A DNA stretch of 64,000 nucleotides from JAEUJM01 sp964635055 (GTDB taxonomy: Bacteria > Actinomycetota > Acidimicrobiia > Acidimicrobiales > DATDAH01). The stretch's first letter is position 1; each line of letters begins with the position of its first letter. The DNA lies in assembly GCA_964635055.1 (NCBI GenBank), contig CAZWMT010000025.1, positions 1-64,000 of the forward strand. Direction: 5' to 3'. Made by a program: the position numbers and the translations under genes. Shown here piece by piece: positions 43,348 to 52,079 of this stretch. The notes below the pieces were generated by a model. The model was given only the letters and a program-made list of their open reading frames with translations. It had not been told where the DNA came from and made no database searches.

Positions 43348-44450
43348 GGCGCCCCTCCTGGCAGGAGGCCCTGCAGCGCGCCCGCGCTCGGGGTCTCGGG
43401 TGTGTCCGTGCCGGCGGGGCCGAGCGGCCCGAGGTTGGCCAGGGCCGCGGGCCCCGCGGACACGCTGGCGGGCCCGCTCAGGCCGGGCAGGTCGGTGGGT
43501 GTCGGGCACGGCGGCGGGCCGGCGGCGAAGCACAGCGCCTGGATGACGATGTACTCACCGCGGTTGGTCACCTCGTGCAGCGCGCTCAGCCCGCCCGGCA
43601 GGTGCTCGAGCTGGGCCTGCACCGTGTCGATGTTGTCGGTCACCGTGTCGGTCACCGTGGCCAGGTTGGCGATGATGCTCTCCAGGTCGCCCTGGTTGGC
43701 CGTCAGCACCTGGTCGAGTGAGCCGGAGTAGGTGGCCAACTCGGTGAGGGTCGAGTCGAGCAGGTCCTCGTTGCCGGCGAACGTGTCGGTCAGCAGGGCC
43801 AGGTTGTCGATCATGGTGGCGATCTGGTCGTCCCGGCTGGCCAGCGCGGCGCTGACCGTGTCGAAGTCCTCCAGCAGCTGGCTGATGGTGTCCTGGCGGT
43901 CGGCCAGGGTGTCCAACAGCTCGCCGGCGCTGTCCAGCAACTGGTCGACGGCGGCCTCGTTGCCGTTCAGCGCCTCGCTCACCGCGGTGAGCAGCGTGTT
44001 GAGCTGGGCCGGGTCGATGGCCGACACCAGGCCGCCCAACTCGTTGATCAGGGCGCCGATGTCCACCACCGAGCGGGTGCGGTCGATCCGGTCGCCGTCG
44101 GCCACCATCGACTCGGCGTCGCCGGGCTCGAGGTACACGACCCGCTGGCCGAGCAGGTTGCGCCAGCGCACCGCGGCCACGCTGTCGGTGGGGATGCGCA
44201 GGTCGGCGTCGAGCGACAGTCGCACGATGGCCCGGCCGTCGTCGGTCGTGTCGATGCCCGACACCTGGCCCACCTTCACGCCGGCCACCTTGACGTCGTC
44301 GCCCTTGGTCAGGCCGGTGACGTCGTCGAAGGTGGCCACCACCGAGTAGGTGGGGCCGAACTGGATCTTGGCGATCTGCGCGCCGATGAACCCCGTGAGG
44401 GCCAGGGTGAGCACGGCGAAGGCCCCGAACTTGGCGGCGGTGCGGATCAT
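43344..44450 (-). CDS. mceB: MCE family protein, position B, locus 2
   Basis: 368 residues. ATG 44448-44450 overlaps the mceA stop. Anchor helix about 6-26 (KFGAFAVLTLALTGFIGAQI), MCE domain about 30-115 (KGDDVKVAGVKVGQVSGI, AVRWRNLLGQRVVYLEPG, close to the locus 1 MceB phrase), helical region, a Cys pair (ALCFAAGPPPCP) and a short Gly/Ala/Pro tail. Confidence 0.93.
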   Translation of the reverse strand: MIRTAAKFGAFAVLTLALTGFIGAQIAKIQFGPTYSVVATFDDVTGLTKGDDVKVAGVKVGQVSGIDTTDDGRAIVRLSLDADLRIPTDSVAAVRWRNLLGQRVVYLEPGDAESMVADGDRIDRTRSVVDIGALINELGGLVSAIDPAQLNTLLTAVSEALNGNEAAVDQLLDSAGELLDTLADRQDTISQLLEDFDTVSAALASRDDQIATMIDNLALLTDTFAGNEDLLDSTLTELATYSGSLDQVLTANQGDLESIIANLATVTDTVTDNIDTVQAQLEHLPGGLSALHEVTNRGEYIVIQALCFAAGPPPCPTPTDLPGLSGPASVSAGPAALANLGPLGPAGTDTPETPSAGALQGLLPGGAP

Positions 44451-45499
44451 CCCTGCGCCGCCACCTGTGGTCCGGGATCGACCGTCGGCAGTTGGCAGTC
44501 GGGCACCACCACGAGGGCCCGGCACGGGTCGGAGCCGAGCAGGAACTGCTGGGTGGCCATCAGGTAGCCGGCACTCGACGGCACGCGGATGACCTCGGAC
44601 AGCACGCTGCTGTAGCTCTTGACGAATCCCAGGTAGCCCACCAGGCCCGGGAGCTGGCCGGCGGTGACCGACGAGAGGTCGGCCGATGCCGCCGTGGCGG
44701 GGCCGAGCACGCCGCGGTTCTCGTTCAAGACCTCGGCCAGGTCGGACGACAGGCGGGCCGTGCCCTCGAGCAGGCCGGCCAGGTCGTCCTGGCCGCCGGT
44801 CAGGGTGCGGACGGGCGCCCGGGTGTTGTCGGCCAGCGCCACGATGGTGTCACCCCGGTCGGCCAGCTCACCCGACAGCGCCGCCATGGCGTCGAGGAGG
44901 GCGTGGCGGTCGTCGGTGCTGGCGATGGTGGCGTCGAGCACCGTGCGCCCGTCGGTGACCGTGTCCGACAGGGGACGTTCGAGGCCGTCGACGCCGTCGG
45001 CGAACGTGCGGAGGATCACCGTCAGGTCGTCGGGGTGGATGGCCGCCAGCAGGCGGTCGGCGTCGCCGAGCACGTCGCTCAGCTCGAGCGCGGTCTCGGT
45101 GCGGGCGATCTCGTCGCCGGCCCGGTAGTAGGGGCCGTGGCCCTCGCCGGCGCCGGGCACCAGGTCGACGAACTTGGGGCCGAAGATGGAGATGGGGCGG
45201 ATGGCCGCGACGGCGGTGGTGGGCACCTCGGTGCCTGGCTCGAGGTGCATGGTGACGATGGCCCGCCCGTCGCGGCCCACGTCGATGCCCGTCACCGTGC
45301 CGACGTTCACCCCGCGGACCTTCACGTCGGACTGGGTGTCGAGGTTCTGGCCCGCCTCGGCGAAGCGGGCGGTGAGGGTGTAGCCGGGGTCGTAGGCCCC
45401 GAACGCGGCCCTCATGGACACCGTGACGGCCATGGCGATGACCACCATGGCCACGAGGCCGACGACGGCCTGCTGGTTGGGGCTGATCCGCTCGAGCAC
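44447..45499 (-). CDS. mceA: MCE family protein, position A, locus 2
   Basis: 350 residues, GTG start. Anchor helix about 10-32 (AVVGLVAMVVIAMAVTVS), MCE domain about 38-125 (QSDVKVRGVNVGTVTGID, AAIRPISIFGPKFVDLVPG), helical region and Cys pair near the end (DPCRALVVVPDC). It starts 12 bases after the yrbEB stop. Confidence 0.93.
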   Translation of the reverse strand: MLERISPNQQAVVGLVAMVVIAMAVTVSMRAAFGAYDPGYTLTARFAEAGQNLDTQSDVKVRGVNVGTVTGIDVGRDGRAIVTMHLEPGTEVPTTAVAAIRPISIFGPKFVDLVPGAGEGHGPYYRAGDEIARTETALELSDVLGDADRLLAAIHPDDLTVILRTFADGVDGLERPLSDTVTDGRTVLDATIASTDDRHALLDAMAALSGELADRGDTIVALADNTRAPVRTLTGGQDDLAGLLEGTARLSSDLAEVLNENRGVLGPATAASADLSSVTAGQLPGLVGYLGFVKSYSSVLSEVIRVPSSAGYLMATQQFLLGSDPCRALVVVPDCQLPTVDPGPQVAAQG

Positions 45500-45511
45500 C
45501 GCAGTCCCCGA

Positions 45512-46381
45512 TCAGCCCGTCAGCGTGACCGTGCTGCCGTCACCCCAGAAGATGAGCGACAGCACGAAGTTGATGACGACGATGGTCACGATCGACGCCC
45601 TGATGGCCCGCCCCACCGCCACGCCCACGCCGGCGGGCCCGCCCGAGGCGTAGTAGCCGTAGTAGCAGTGGATCAGCGTGACCGCGATGGTGAACACCAC
45701 CATCTTGATGACGCTGTAGACGATGTCGATCGGCGGCAGGTAGAGCCGGAAGTAGTAGTCGTAGACCCCCGGCGAGAGGCCGTAGAACTGGGTGGTCACC
45801 AGCTTGGTGGCCCAGAAGCTGGCGATCAGCGAGATGAGGTAGATGGGGGTGAGCGCGATCAGCGTGGCCGTCACCCGGGTGGCGACCACGTAGGCCAGCG
45901 GCGGCACGGCCATCACCTCGAGGGCGTCGATCTCGTCGCTGATCCGCATGGCGCCGATCTCGGCGGTGAAGCCGGCACCGACCTGGGCTGCCAGCGCCGT
46001 CGCCGCGATCAGGGGCGTGACCTCGCGGACGTTGGCGAAGCTGCCCACCAGGCCGGTGAAGGCCTCGGCGCCGATCTGCTCGAGCCCCTTGTAGCCCTGC
46101 AGGCCCACCTCGGTGCCGGTGAAGAACGACATGGTGAACACGACGAACACCATCCCGCTGCCGAAGATCCACGCCCCGGCGCCCACCGCGATGTTGCTGA
46201 CGTGGCGGGCCACCTCGTCGCGGTAGCGCAGGCGTCCGATGATGTCGGTGCCCACCCGGCCGAGCACCCGCGCGTAGAAGAGCAGGTGGGCGCCGAGCTC
46301 GGCGAACAGGTCGCGGATGCCGCGGGCGGCGCCGGCGGCGATGGCGACCGGGTGGCGCAGGGCGACGGTGGGGGCGGTCAC
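45512..46381 (-). CDS. yrbEB: Mce permease YrbEB (MlaE family), locus 2
   Basis: 289 residues with the same landmarks as the locus 1 YrbEB (MSFFTGTEVGLQGYKGLEQI, ALAAQVGAGFTAEIGAMRIS, IDALEVMAVPPLAYVV), so the two loci arose from a common operon. Five to six membrane helices. Twenty-three bases after yrbEA. Confidence 0.95.
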   Translation of the reverse strand: MTAPTVALRHPVAIAAGAARGIRDLFAELGAHLLFYARVLGRVGTDIIGRLRYRDEVARHVSNIAVGAGAWIFGSGMVFVVFTMSFFTGTEVGLQGYKGLEQIGAEAFTGLVGSFANVREVTPLIAATALAAQVGAGFTAEIGAMRISDEIDALEVMAVPPLAYVVATRVTATLIALTPIYLISLIASFWATKLVTTQFYGLSPGVYDYYFRLYLPPIDIVYSVIKMVVFTIAVTLIHCYYGYYASGGPAGVGVAVGRAIRASIVTIVVINFVLSLIFWGDGSTVTLTG

Positions 46382-46404
46382 GGCGGCACCTCAGGCGTCC
46401 TCGC

Positions 46405-47175
46405 TCACACCTTGGCCGGCACGAGGACGAAGTAGAGCGTGGTGATCACGTAGTTCGCCGCGAAGATCAAGATGAAGGTGAGCACCACAGCCTGGTTGAC
46501 CGCCCGCCCCACCCCGGCAGGGCCGGTGTCGCAGTTCATCCCCTTGTAGGTGGCGACCATCGCGGCGATGAAGCCGAAGATCCATGCCTTGAAGAGCGAC
46601 GCCAACAGGTCGGACAGCTGCAGGAGCGACGTGGCGCCCTCGAAGTAGGCCCCGGGCGTGACGCCCTGCAGGACCACGTTGAAGAAGTAGCCGCCGGCGA
46701 CACCCGAGAACACCACCAACGACACGAGGAGCACACCGACGGTGCTCGAGGCCCAGAGGCGGGGGGTGACCAGCCGGTAGATGGGGTTGACGCCCATGAC
46801 CTCCATGGCCGCCAGCTCGTCTCGTATGCGGCGCGACCCCAGGTCGGACGACATGGCCGAACCGCCGGCGCCCGAGATCAGCAGCGCGGTGGCCACCGGG
46901 GCCACCTCCCGGACGATGGCCAGCACCACCGCCGAGCCCGTGGCCGAGCCGGCGCCGAGCTGGCGGGCCAGCTGGCCGACCTGGAGCGAGATCGTCGCCC
47001 CCAGAGGGATCGCGATCAGCATCACCGGCAAGGTGGTGACCCGAACCAGGAACCAGCACTGCACCAGCCACTCGCGCCACCAGCTCTTGACGTCCCACGT
47101 GCGCCGGAACCCCTCGCCGGCGATGGCGAACATGGTCCCGGTCTCGTCGAGCGTCCGTTCGACTCGCCCCAGCAT
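46405..47175 (-). CDS. yrbEA: Mce permease YrbEA (MlaE family), locus 2
   Basis: 256 residues. ATG 47173-47175 is chosen for GGAGG five bases upstream; the frame extends to 47244 without a better start. Landmarks: IPLGATISLQVGQLARQLGA, IVREVAPVATALLISGAGGS, AAMEVMGVNPIYRLVTPR, where the coupling-helix phrase MEVMGVNPI is identical to locus 1. This supports docking of the same ATPase. First gene of an operon that has no ATPase. Confidence 0.95.
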   Translation of the reverse strand: MLGRVERTLDETGTMFAIAGEGFRRTWDVKSWWREWLVQCWFLVRVTTLPVMLIAIPLGATISLQVGQLARQLGAGSATGSAVVLAIVREVAPVATALLISGAGGSAMSSDLGSRRIRDELAAMEVMGVNPIYRLVTPRLWASSTVGVLLVSLVVFSGVAGGYFFNVVLQGVTPGAYFEGATSLLQLSDLLASLFKAWIFGFIAAMVATYKGMNCDTGPAGVGRAVNQAVVLTFILIFAANYVITTLYFVLVPAKV

Positions 47176-47226
47176 GTGCCTCCAGCCTTCCCCTGTGTGC
47201 GGTCCGCCACGCCCGTCCGGCATCAC

Positions 47227-47265
47227 GATGTCACAACTTGGCACTATCTGTCAATTCGTAACATC
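47227..47265. promoter_or_regulatory. Promoter and TetR-type element of mce operon 2
   Basis: GATGTCACA (47227-47235) and GTAACATC (47258-47265) form an imperfect inverted repeat. Between them is GCACTATCTGTCAA, sharing ACTATCTGT with the mce-1 operator. On the minus strand TTGACA (47249-47254) is a perfect -35 hexamer pointing toward yrbEA, with no good -10 at 17 bases. The arrangement suggests control by the same regulator as locus 1. Confidence 0.5.
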
Positions 47266-47389
47266 ATCGTGGACCGAGGTGGTCCTGCGAGGGCTGCCGG
47301 GCGGCAGGGACGCGCCGCGCGACTTCCCAGCACCGCTCGCCGTCAGTTGCTAGACAAGGCGCCGACCGACATCGTCAAGGAGCCCTGCT

Positions 47390-48313
47390 GTGCCGAACCC
47401 CCAGAACGCGATCCTCACGAACCTCACCAAGTACCAGTGGTACACCCACCTGAGCCGCACCGAAGGCGCCGACCTGGGCGTCATCAAGGCGGCCCTCCGG
47501 GATCTCCGCGCACTCGGCGCCGAGGTCGGCGTCACCACCCCCGTCAACGTCTGCATCCTGTTCGGCCCCACCCTGCTGGCCGACCTCACCGACGACGTCC
47601 CCGACGACTTCCAGGCCTACCCCGGCTACGAGTCGCCCGACGGCAAGGTGGCCAAGGGCACCCAGGAGGAGTTGTTGATCTGGATCCACTCCGACGACAA
47701 GGACCTCTGCTGGGAGGCCCAGTACAACTTCCGCACCGCGGTCTCGGGGCACATGACCGTCGCCCGGGAGACGCCGACGTTCATCTACCGCAACAGCCTC
47801 GATCTCACGGGCTTCATCGACGGCACCGGGAACCCTGCCCCGGAGGACCAGCGCGACCGGGGCATCGTGCCCGACGGGCAGCCTGGCGCCGGCGGGTCCT
47901 TCTGCATCGCCCAGCGGTGGGTGCACGACCTCGACTACTTCAACGGCCTGTCGCTCGAGGACCAGGAGAACACCTTCGGCCGCACCAAGGCCGACTCCAC
48001 GAAGCTGGCCGTCCAGGTGCCCACGTCGCACCTGGCCCACGTCGAGTTGCGCGAAGGCGAGACCGCCGACGAGTCGACCCCCAAGCGGGGCGAGATGGTC
48101 CGCCGCTCCACGCCCTACGCCTTCCACGACGGCACCATCGGGCTCTACTTCATGGGCTTCTGCCGCGAGCAGGCGCCCATGCGCGAGCGCATGGAGGCCA
48201 TGTACGGGATGAACGGCCAGGCCCGCGACGCCATCACCGACTACTCGACCCCGGCGTCCGGCTCGTTCTACTTCGCCCCGTCGGTCGAGACCCTCGACGC
48301 CGCCCTGGCCTGA
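47390..48313 (+). CDS. Dyp-type peroxidase
   Basis: 307-residue heme peroxidase. GTG 47390 behind AAGGAG. The family motif GFIDGTGNP (GxxDG) lies near residues 141-149, the proximal heme His is expected in VPTSHLAHVEL near 213-216, and the catalytic Arg in GEMVRRSTPYAF. No Tat signal, so it is cytoplasmic unless packaged in an encapsulin, and no encapsulin gene is seen nearby. Oxidises dyes or phenolics with peroxide; the natural substrate is unknown. Confidence 0.94.
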   Translation: MPNPQNAILTNLTKYQWYTHLSRTEGADLGVIKAALRDLRALGAEVGVTTPVNVCILFGPTLLADLTDDVPDDFQAYPGYESPDGKVAKGTQEELLIWIHSDDKDLCWEAQYNFRTAVSGHMTVARETPTFIYRNSLDLTGFIDGTGNPAPEDQRDRGIVPDGQPGAGGSFCIAQRWVHDLDYFNGLSLEDQENTFGRTKADSTKLAVQVPTSHLAHVELREGETADESTPKRGEMVRRSTPYAFHDGTIGLYFMGFCREQAPMRERMEAMYGMNGQARDAITDYSTPASGSFYFAPSVETLDAALA

Positions 48314-48359
48314 CCGTCAAGGCCGGGCCTGACCGTCACGGCCGGGCCTGACCCTCGAC
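48307..48359. repeat. 19-bp tandem repeat at the end of the Dyp gene
   Basis: GGCCTGACCGTCAAGGCCG, a second copy with one change, and a truncated third copy. The Dyp stop codon lies in the first unit, and each later unit carries another TGA in the same context, so the repeat probably arose by duplicating the gene end. GGCC palindromes could form stems for termination. Confidence 0.7.
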
Positions 48360-48412
48360 GAGAGGTCGAGCCTCGCGGTCGGCCGGCGCGAGCCGGCCGG
48401 CCGTGGGCGCCG

Positions 48413-49360
48413 TCAGGAGCGGTGCAGTGGCTCCGAGTGGTCCCAGTCGGCGAGCAGGGTGCGCAGCGCCGTGAGCAGGATGAGGGGCTGGTCGAGCATG
48501 GCGTGGTGTCCGGCCTCGGGCAGCTCGATCACCGGCGCCACCCGGCCCAGCTTGTCGTACATGGACAGGCCGATGTCCTCGGTGACCAGCCCGTTCTCGG
48601 AGCGGAGCAGGGCGAATCGGCAGGTGATCGACGACAGGTAGGGCAGCGCGATCGAGCGCATGCCCTGGCTGAACTGGGCGAAGATCCGCCGGTCGAACTT
48701 CCACTGCCAGCCATCCTCGACCGGGCGCATCGACCGCCGGCCCACGTGGTCCATCACGAAGTCGAGGTAGTGGTCCTGCGCGGGCACGGTGCGGAACCGG
48801 CCCAGCGCGTCGTCGACCGACGGATAGGTGCGGGGCCGCCCGAACGCCTCCTGGAGGCGGAACGACGCGATCTCGGGGTCGGGCTCGGTGACCGGTGAGT
48901 CGCACACCACCACGCCGGCGAGGGCGTCGCTGTGCAGCGCGGCGGTGGCGATGGTGACGAAGCCCCCCATGCTGTGGCCGACGACGACCGGGTGGCCGCC
49001 GATCCGACCGGCGTCGGCCGCGGCCATGACCTCGTGGGTCCACTGCTCGAGCGCGTAGGTCTCACGGTGGCCGCTGTCACCGTGGCCCGAGAGGTCGACC
49101 GCGACCACGCGGAAGTCGCGGGCGAAGGTGGCGGCCACGTGGGTCCACCAGTGCGCGTGGGCGCCGCCGCCGTGCACGAACACCAACCCCCGGCGGCCCG
49201 GCCGCCCCCAGGCCAGGAAGTGGACCGTGGCGCCCTCCACCTCCACCGTGCCGTGCTCGAACGGGGTGGCCAGGGCACGGCGGAACCAGAGGGGCGAGTC
49301 GGGGTGGATCGGCGCTTCGTCGGGCACGGGTCCATACAAGCCGACGGCTCCGGCCGGCAC
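48413..49360 (-). CDS. Alpha/beta hydrolase
   Basis: 315 residues. Oxyanion-hole loop FVHGGGAHAHWW, nucleophile elbow VVGHSMGGF with Ser near residue 129, acid candidate in the CRFALLRSENG region, and the terminal His in LPEAGHHAMLDQP. No signal peptide. GTG at 49360 follows AGGAGC. Esterase, lipase or C-C hydrolase; substrate not visible. Divergent from the sulfotransferase gene. Confidence 0.92.
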   Translation of the reverse strand: MPAGAVGLYGPVPDEAPIHPDSPLWFRRALATPFEHGTVEVEGATVHFLAWGRPGRRGLVFVHGGGAHAHWWTHVAATFARDFRVVAVDLSGHGDSGHRETYALEQWTHEVMAAADAGRIGGHPVVVGHSMGGFVTIATAALHSDALAGVVVCDSPVTEPDPEIASFRLQEAFGRPRTYPSVDDALGRFRTVPAQDHYLDFVMDHVGRRSMRPVEDGWQWKFDRRIFAQFSQGMRSIALPYLSSITCRFALLRSENGLVTEDIGLSMYDKLGRVAPVIELPEAGHHAMLDQPLILLTALRTLLADWDHSEPLHRS

Positions 49361-49466
49361 ACGCTCCTACACTCCGCTCGATGCACCTCGAGGCTGCGGA
49401 GCGGAGCGGAGCAGCGCCGACGGGTCGAGGCGGATCCCGAAGGGGCGCCGACGTAGGAGGCGCGAG

Positions 49467-50636
49467 ATGACCTGGCTGGAGCGCGAGCTCGAGTTGCACG
49501 AGCGGGCGATCGCCTGCGAGGGCGGCATCGACGACTTCGGGGACCAGTCGTATCTCGAGCCCCTCCGCATCCTGCTGGCCAGCTACGACCACGAGGCCCG
49601 GTTCACGCGCTCCGGCGGGCTCATGGCCGAGTACTTCCTGGTGAACATCCTGCGCGGTCGCCTGCGGGCCGAGCGGTGGTGGCAGCTGCGCCCCGAGGCG
49701 CTCGAGGTGCCCATCGAGCGGCCCATCATCATCACCGGCCTGGTGCGCACCGGCAGCACCGCCCTGCACTACCTCATGGGGTCGAACCCCGACACGCAGT
49801 GCCTCGAGTACTGGCTGGCCACCCATCCCCAGCCGAGGCCCCCGCGTCATTCGTGGGCGCAGGCCTACGACTACGCCGCGGCCGAGTCCGAGCTGCGGAT
49901 GATTTACCTGGCGGGCGAGAAGCTGGAGTCGATCCACCACATGACCGCACCGGGCCCCGAGGAGTGCCGTCACTTCCTCGCCCAGAGCTTCACCGACGAC
50001 TACTTCGAGGTGGCCAGCACCGTGCCCACCTACGCCGAGTGGTACCGGTCGCACCACCACGTCGAGTCGTACCGCCGGCACCGCAAGCTGGTGCAGTTGG
50101 TGGGCTCGTACGACGTGGGCCGACGCTGGCTGCTCAAGTACCCGGTGCACATCCGCCACATCGACGCCCTGCTCGAGGTGTACCCCGACGCCTGCGTGGT
50201 GTGGACCCACCGCGACCCGGCCCGGGTGCTGGCGTCGTACGTGGGGCTGTGCGAGGGCTTCCGGACGCTCCAGGAGCACCCGCCGGATCGCGAGCAGTTC
50301 GCGGGCCACCAGCTGGCGGTGTGGTCGGAGGCCATGACGCGCGGCATCGCGGCGCGGGAGGGTCGCGAGCAGCAGTTCCACGACGTGTGGTTCGACGACT
50401 TCCTGGCCGACCCCATGGGCACCGTGGCCGCGATCTACGACCGGTTCGACGAGCCGTTCAGCGCGTCGGCCGAGGCCGAGATGCGCGCGTGGGAGACCGA
50501 CAACCCGCCCGGCAAATTCGGCGAGCACACCTACGGCAAGGACGACTTCGGCATGAGCGAGGCGATGATCCACGAGCGCTTCGCCGACTACGTCGACCGG
50601 TTCTTCCCCGACCTCGCGACCGGGGGCCCGTCGTGA
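49467..50636 (+). CDS. Sulfotransferase family protein
   Basis: 389 residues. PAPS-binding 5' loop ITGLVRTGSTALHYLM near residue 90 and 3'-phosphate motif WTHRDPARVLASY near 250, matching the bacterial sulfotransferase_3 group. ATG 49467 is behind TAGGAGG. It should transfer sulfate from PAPS to a hydroxyl of a lipid, glycolipid or sterol. It overlaps the next gene by four bases (GTGA), suggesting a joint pathway. Confidence 0.92.
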   Translation: MTWLERELELHERAIACEGGIDDFGDQSYLEPLRILLASYDHEARFTRSGGLMAEYFLVNILRGRLRAERWWQLRPEALEVPIERPIIITGLVRTGSTALHYLMGSNPDTQCLEYWLATHPQPRPPRHSWAQAYDYAAAESELRMIYLAGEKLESIHHMTAPGPEECRHFLAQSFTDDYFEVASTVPTYAEWYRSHHHVESYRRHRKLVQLVGSYDVGRRWLLKYPVHIRHIDALLEVYPDACVVWTHRDPARVLASYVGLCEGFRTLQEHPPDREQFAGHQLAVWSEAMTRGIAAREGREQQFHDVWFDDFLADPMGTVAAIYDRFDEPFSASAEAEMRAWETDNPPGKFGEHTYGKDDFGMSEAMIHERFADYVDRFFPDLATGGPS

Positions 50637-51961
50637 CCGGGCCCGGGCCCGGGCCGCGCCGGCCCCGGTCGGCGGAGGAGGCGGCGCTGGTGGCCGAGGC
50701 GGCCCGCCTCTTCCCCGAGGGCACACGTGGGCCGTCGCTCGACGAGGGCCGCAAGTTCGTCGTCGACCGGGCCCGGGGAAGCCGGCTGTGGGACTGCAGC
50801 GGCAACGAGTACGTCGACTACCTGCTCGGGTCGGGGCCCCACGTGCTGGGCCACGCCCACCCCGCGGTGCTCGAGGCCCTGGGGCGGGGCGCGGCCGGGG
50901 GTACGTCGCACCTGGTGCTCACCGCCGCCGCGGTGGAGTTGGCGCGGGCGCTCTGCGACACCGTCCCCTGCGCCGAGAAGGTGTCGTTCCACTCGACGGG
51001 CTCGGAGGCCACCTTCTTCGCCCTTCGGCTGGCCCGCGCCGCAACCGGGCGGGACAAGGTGCTGAAGTTCGAGGGCGCCTTCCACGGCATGCACGACTAC
51101 GCGCTCATGAGCACGCAGTGGAACTGGGACCCCCCGCCGTTCCCCACGGCTGTCGCCGACAGCTACGGCATCCCTGCCGCGCTGGTCCCGGAGGTGCTGG
51201 TGGCACCGTTCAACGACCTGGCCGCCACCGAGGCGATCATCGCCGAGCACGGCCACGAGCTGGCCGCGGTGATCGTCGAGCCGATGCAGCGCACGTTCGT
51301 GCCGGCGCCCGGCTTCCTGGAGGGGCTGCGCCGGGTCTGCTCGGCCGCGGGGATCGTGCTGGTGTTCGACGAGGTGGTCACGGGGTTCCGCCTGGCGTTG
51401 GGCGGCGCCCAGGAGCGCTACGGCGTCGTCCCCGACCTGTGCGCGGTGGGAAAGACGATCTCGGGCGGGCTCCCCTTCGCCGCCATCTGCGGCCCGGCGG
51501 CGCTGCTCGAGCTGGCCGACCCGGTCCGCCGCCTCTCGGGTGCGCCCTTCACCATGCAGACCGGCACCTACTCGTCCAACCCCCTGGCCATGCACGTGGC
51601 CCTGGCGGTGATCGGCGAGCTGCGCCGTCCGGGCTTCTACGAGCGGCTCGAGACGACGGGCCGGGCCCTCATGGACGGCCTGCGGGTGGCGCTGTCGGAT
51701 GCCGGCCTGGTCGCCCAGGTGCTGGGCGAGCCGTCGGCGTTCCACACATGGTTCACCGACCAGCCCGTGTGCGACCACCGCTCCAGCCTGGCCGCCGACG
51801 CCTTCGCCAACCTGGTGTTCACCGACGCCCTGTTGGATCGGGGGGTGCTGCGGGCCCACGAGAAGTTCTTCGTGTCGGCGGCCCACACCGCCGAGGACGT
51901 CGAGCTGACGCTCGCCGTCGCCCGTGCGGCGGCACTCGCGGTGGCGGAGGGGCAGCCGTGA
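50633..51961 (+). CDS. Class III aminotransferase, glutamate-1-semialdehyde aminomutase-like
   Basis: 442 residues, PLP enzyme. Landmarks: LGSGPHVLGHAHPAV, STGSEATFFALRLARA, FEGAFHGMHDY, VFDEVVTGFRLALGG (Asp binding the pyridine N) and GKTISGGLPFAAI with the Schiff-base Lys near residue 274. Resembles glutamate-1-semialdehyde 2,1-aminomutase relatives, but the sulfotransferase neighbour makes heme synthesis unlikely. GTG 50633 overlaps the upstream stop. Confidence 0.93.
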   Translation: MTGPGPGPRRPRSAEEAALVAEAARLFPEGTRGPSLDEGRKFVVDRARGSRLWDCSGNEYVDYLLGSGPHVLGHAHPAVLEALGRGAAGGTSHLVLTAAAVELARALCDTVPCAEKVSFHSTGSEATFFALRLARAATGRDKVLKFEGAFHGMHDYALMSTQWNWDPPPFPTAVADSYGIPAALVPEVLVAPFNDLAATEAIIAEHGHELAAVIVEPMQRTFVPAPGFLEGLRRVCSAAGIVLVFDEVVTGFRLALGGAQERYGVVPDLCAVGKTISGGLPFAAICGPAALLELADPVRRLSGAPFTMQTGTYSSNPLAMHVALAVIGELRRPGFYERLETTGRALMDGLRVALSDAGLVAQVLGEPSAFHTWFTDQPVCDHRSSLAADAFANLVFTDALLDRGVLRAHEKFFVSAAHTAEDVELTLAVARAAALAVAEGQP

Positions 51962-51987
51962 GGCCGGCGAGCCACGGGCCCGTCGGT

Positions 51988-52037
51988 GAACTGGCGCCCG
52001 ATTCGGTCGCCCGGACGACCAGATCGGGCGCCAGTTC
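51988..52037. terminator. Perfect 15-bp inverted repeat after the aminotransferase gene
   Basis: GAACTGGCGCCCGAT (51988-52002) and its exact complement ATCGGGCGCCAGTTC (52023-52037), with a 20-base loop that itself holds GGTCG...CGACC. The long stem starts 26 bases after the aminotransferase stop and 43 bases before the epimerase start. No U-tract. It may separate the two genes' expression, or be a palindromic repeat element. Confidence 0.5.
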
Positions 52038-52079
52038 GGATCACCCGCCGTCGATCGTGGCGGCGGCGGCGGGCCCAGG

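Noticed and set aside
50633..51961. Calling the aminotransferase hemL
   Set aside because: Family resemblance is real, but no other heme gene is near and it is coupled to a sulfotransferase.
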